DNA of 5,512 nt. It comes from Sedimentisphaerales bacterium (lineage in GTDB: Bacteria > Planctomycetota > Phycisphaerae > Sedimentisphaerales > SM23-30). How positions within the stretch are numbered: position 1 is the first letter of the stretch; every line of letters begins with the position of its first letter. The notes below the pieces were generated by a model. It saw nothing but the letters and a program-made list of their open reading frames with translations. It had not been told where the DNA came from and did not search any database. The position numbers were made by a program, and so were the translations under genes. Location of the stretch: the NCBI GenBank assembly GCA_030640865.1, contig DAOWIP010000309.1:1-5512 (forward strand). Reading direction: 5' to 3'. Positions 4,974-5,512 of this stretch are shown here, piece by piece.

Positions 4974-5498
4974 TTATTTACTTGCTGCTGTTGCCGGCGT
5001 AATAATCATCGTCATTCTGCGGCCCTGACGCCTGGCAGGCACTTCCACTTTACCCAAATCCTCCATCTGTTCTGCTATTTCATTGAATGTTTCCAGTGCT
5101 CGGTCCAGGTGAATCATCTCACGGCCGCGAAAGAGCATAGTGAACTGTACTTTACTGCCCTTCTCAAGGAACTCACGCGCCTTCTTCAGTTTGAAGCCTC
5201 GGTCGTGGGTATCGGTCTTGGGACGCAAACGCACTTCTTTGAGAATTATATTGTGTTGTTTGACCTTGGACTTATGGTCCTTCTTTTTTTGGTCGTACTT
5301 CCACTTACCGTAATCCATCAAACGGCACACAGGCGGATTACTGTTGGGGGAAATCTCCACCAGATCGAGTCCTGATTCGTGGGCCATCTGCATCGCCTCG
5401 GCCGTGCTGACGACACCAACTTGAACATCATTATGGTCGATCAGTCGGACCTCAGAAACTCGAATCTGCTCATTGAACCTCAGGTTCTTGGGTACTAT
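4974..5498 (-). CDS. infC: Translation initiation factor IF-3, probable ATA start
   Basis: From the proposed ATA codon (5498-5496) this is a 174-residue protein, close to the 170-180 residues usual for IF3. IF3 binds the 30S subunit, keeps 50S away and rejects wrong start codons. The N-domain shows FNEQIRVSEVRLID at 8-21, GLDLVEISPN at 43-52 and PPVCRLMDYGKWKY at 55-68. A basic linker of about 69-82 leads to the C-domain with LKEVRLRPKTDTHD at 86-99 and FTMLFRGREM, then a C-terminal VPARRQGRRMTMII. The first in-frame ATG (5393) would remove the conserved N-terminus and cannot be the start. No in-frame ATG, GTG or TTG lies between the window edge and residue 36. ATA has AGGTGG six bases upstream and matches, within one residue, the position where Bacillus-type IF3 begins. 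The frame stays open to the edge, so a start outside the window remains possible. It leads the infC-rpmI-rplT-pheS cluster. Confidence 0.95.
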   Translation of the reverse strand: MVPKNLRFNEQIRVSEVRLIDHNDVQVGVVSTAEAMQMAHESGLDLVEISPNSNPPVCRLMDYGKWKYDQKKKDHKSKVKQHNIILKEVRLRPKTDTHDRGFKLKKAREFLEKGSKVQFTMLFRGREMIHLDRALETFNEIAEQMEDLGKVEVPARRQGRRMTMIITPATAASK

Positions 5499-5504
5499 AT
5501 GCCA

Positions 5505-5510
5505 CCACCT
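5505..5510 (-). promoter_or_regulatory. Ribosome-binding site supporting the ATA start of infC
   Basis: On the minus strand the bases AGGTGG lie six bases (TGGCAT) before ATA at 5498-5496. This is normal Shine-Dalgarno spacing and the only good site near the expected IF3 start. Only two further bases are in the window, so upstream leader elements cannot be judged. Confidence 0.55.
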
Positions 5511-5512
5511 GC

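Overview
The window is a piece of a bacterial chromosome. It holds the translation cluster infC-rpmI-rplT-pheS on the minus strand (about 3109-5498), one plus-strand NAD biosynthesis gene (nadD, 2050-2673), and on the minus strand the N-terminal 426 residues of a cyclic-di-GMP signalling response regulator that runs off the left edge (1-1278). Protein features are typical of a Gram-negative-like bacterium with moderate G+C. The many short palindromes and the isolated nadD would fit an uncultivated lineage of the FCB/Zixibacteria kind, but that is a guess; the sequence here does not fix the phylum.

Layout from left to right: (1) a REC-GGDEF-HD-GYP protein on the minus strand, truncated by the window edge; (2) a gene-less stretch, 1279-2049, mostly one copy (A) of a large structured repeat; (3) nadD on the plus strand; (4) a gene-less stretch, 2674-3108, with a short pyrimidine-rich spacer and then a second copy (B) of the same repeat in the same orientation, ending 1-2 bases before the pheS stop codon; (5) pheS, rplT, rpmI and infC on the minus strand, transcribed right to left in the conserved order infC-rpmI-rplT-pheS. 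The rpmI-rplT gap is unusually long (244 bases) and packed with small palindromes. pheT, which commonly follows pheS, is not here.

The most notable signal is the repeat pair bracketing nadD. Each copy contains a long imperfect inverted repeat able to fold into a hairpin of roughly 225-250 nt. At three base pairs the copies differ on both arms in a way that keeps pairing (C-G to T-A, A-T to T-A, C-G to A-T). Each copy ends in the same double palindrome, GGGAATTCCC followed by ATACGC-GGT-GCGTAT, identical at 37 of 38 positions. Copy A also carries an extra block of about 190 bases with its own nested hairpins. I read this as a non-coding, possibly mobile or RNA-structured element family rather than a gene.

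The other notable signal is infC. No ATG, GTG or TTG start lies in frame upstream of the conserved N-terminus within the window, but an ATA codon preceded by AGGTGG sits exactly where the family start is expected. This fits the known use of rare start codons for self-control by IF3.

Functionally, infC, rpmI, rplT and pheS supply initiation factor IF3, ribosomal proteins L35 and L20, and the phenylalanyl-tRNA synthetase alpha chain. NadD makes the dinucleotide precursor of NAD. The response regulator would make and/or degrade cyclic-di-GMP in response to a partner kinase not seen here.
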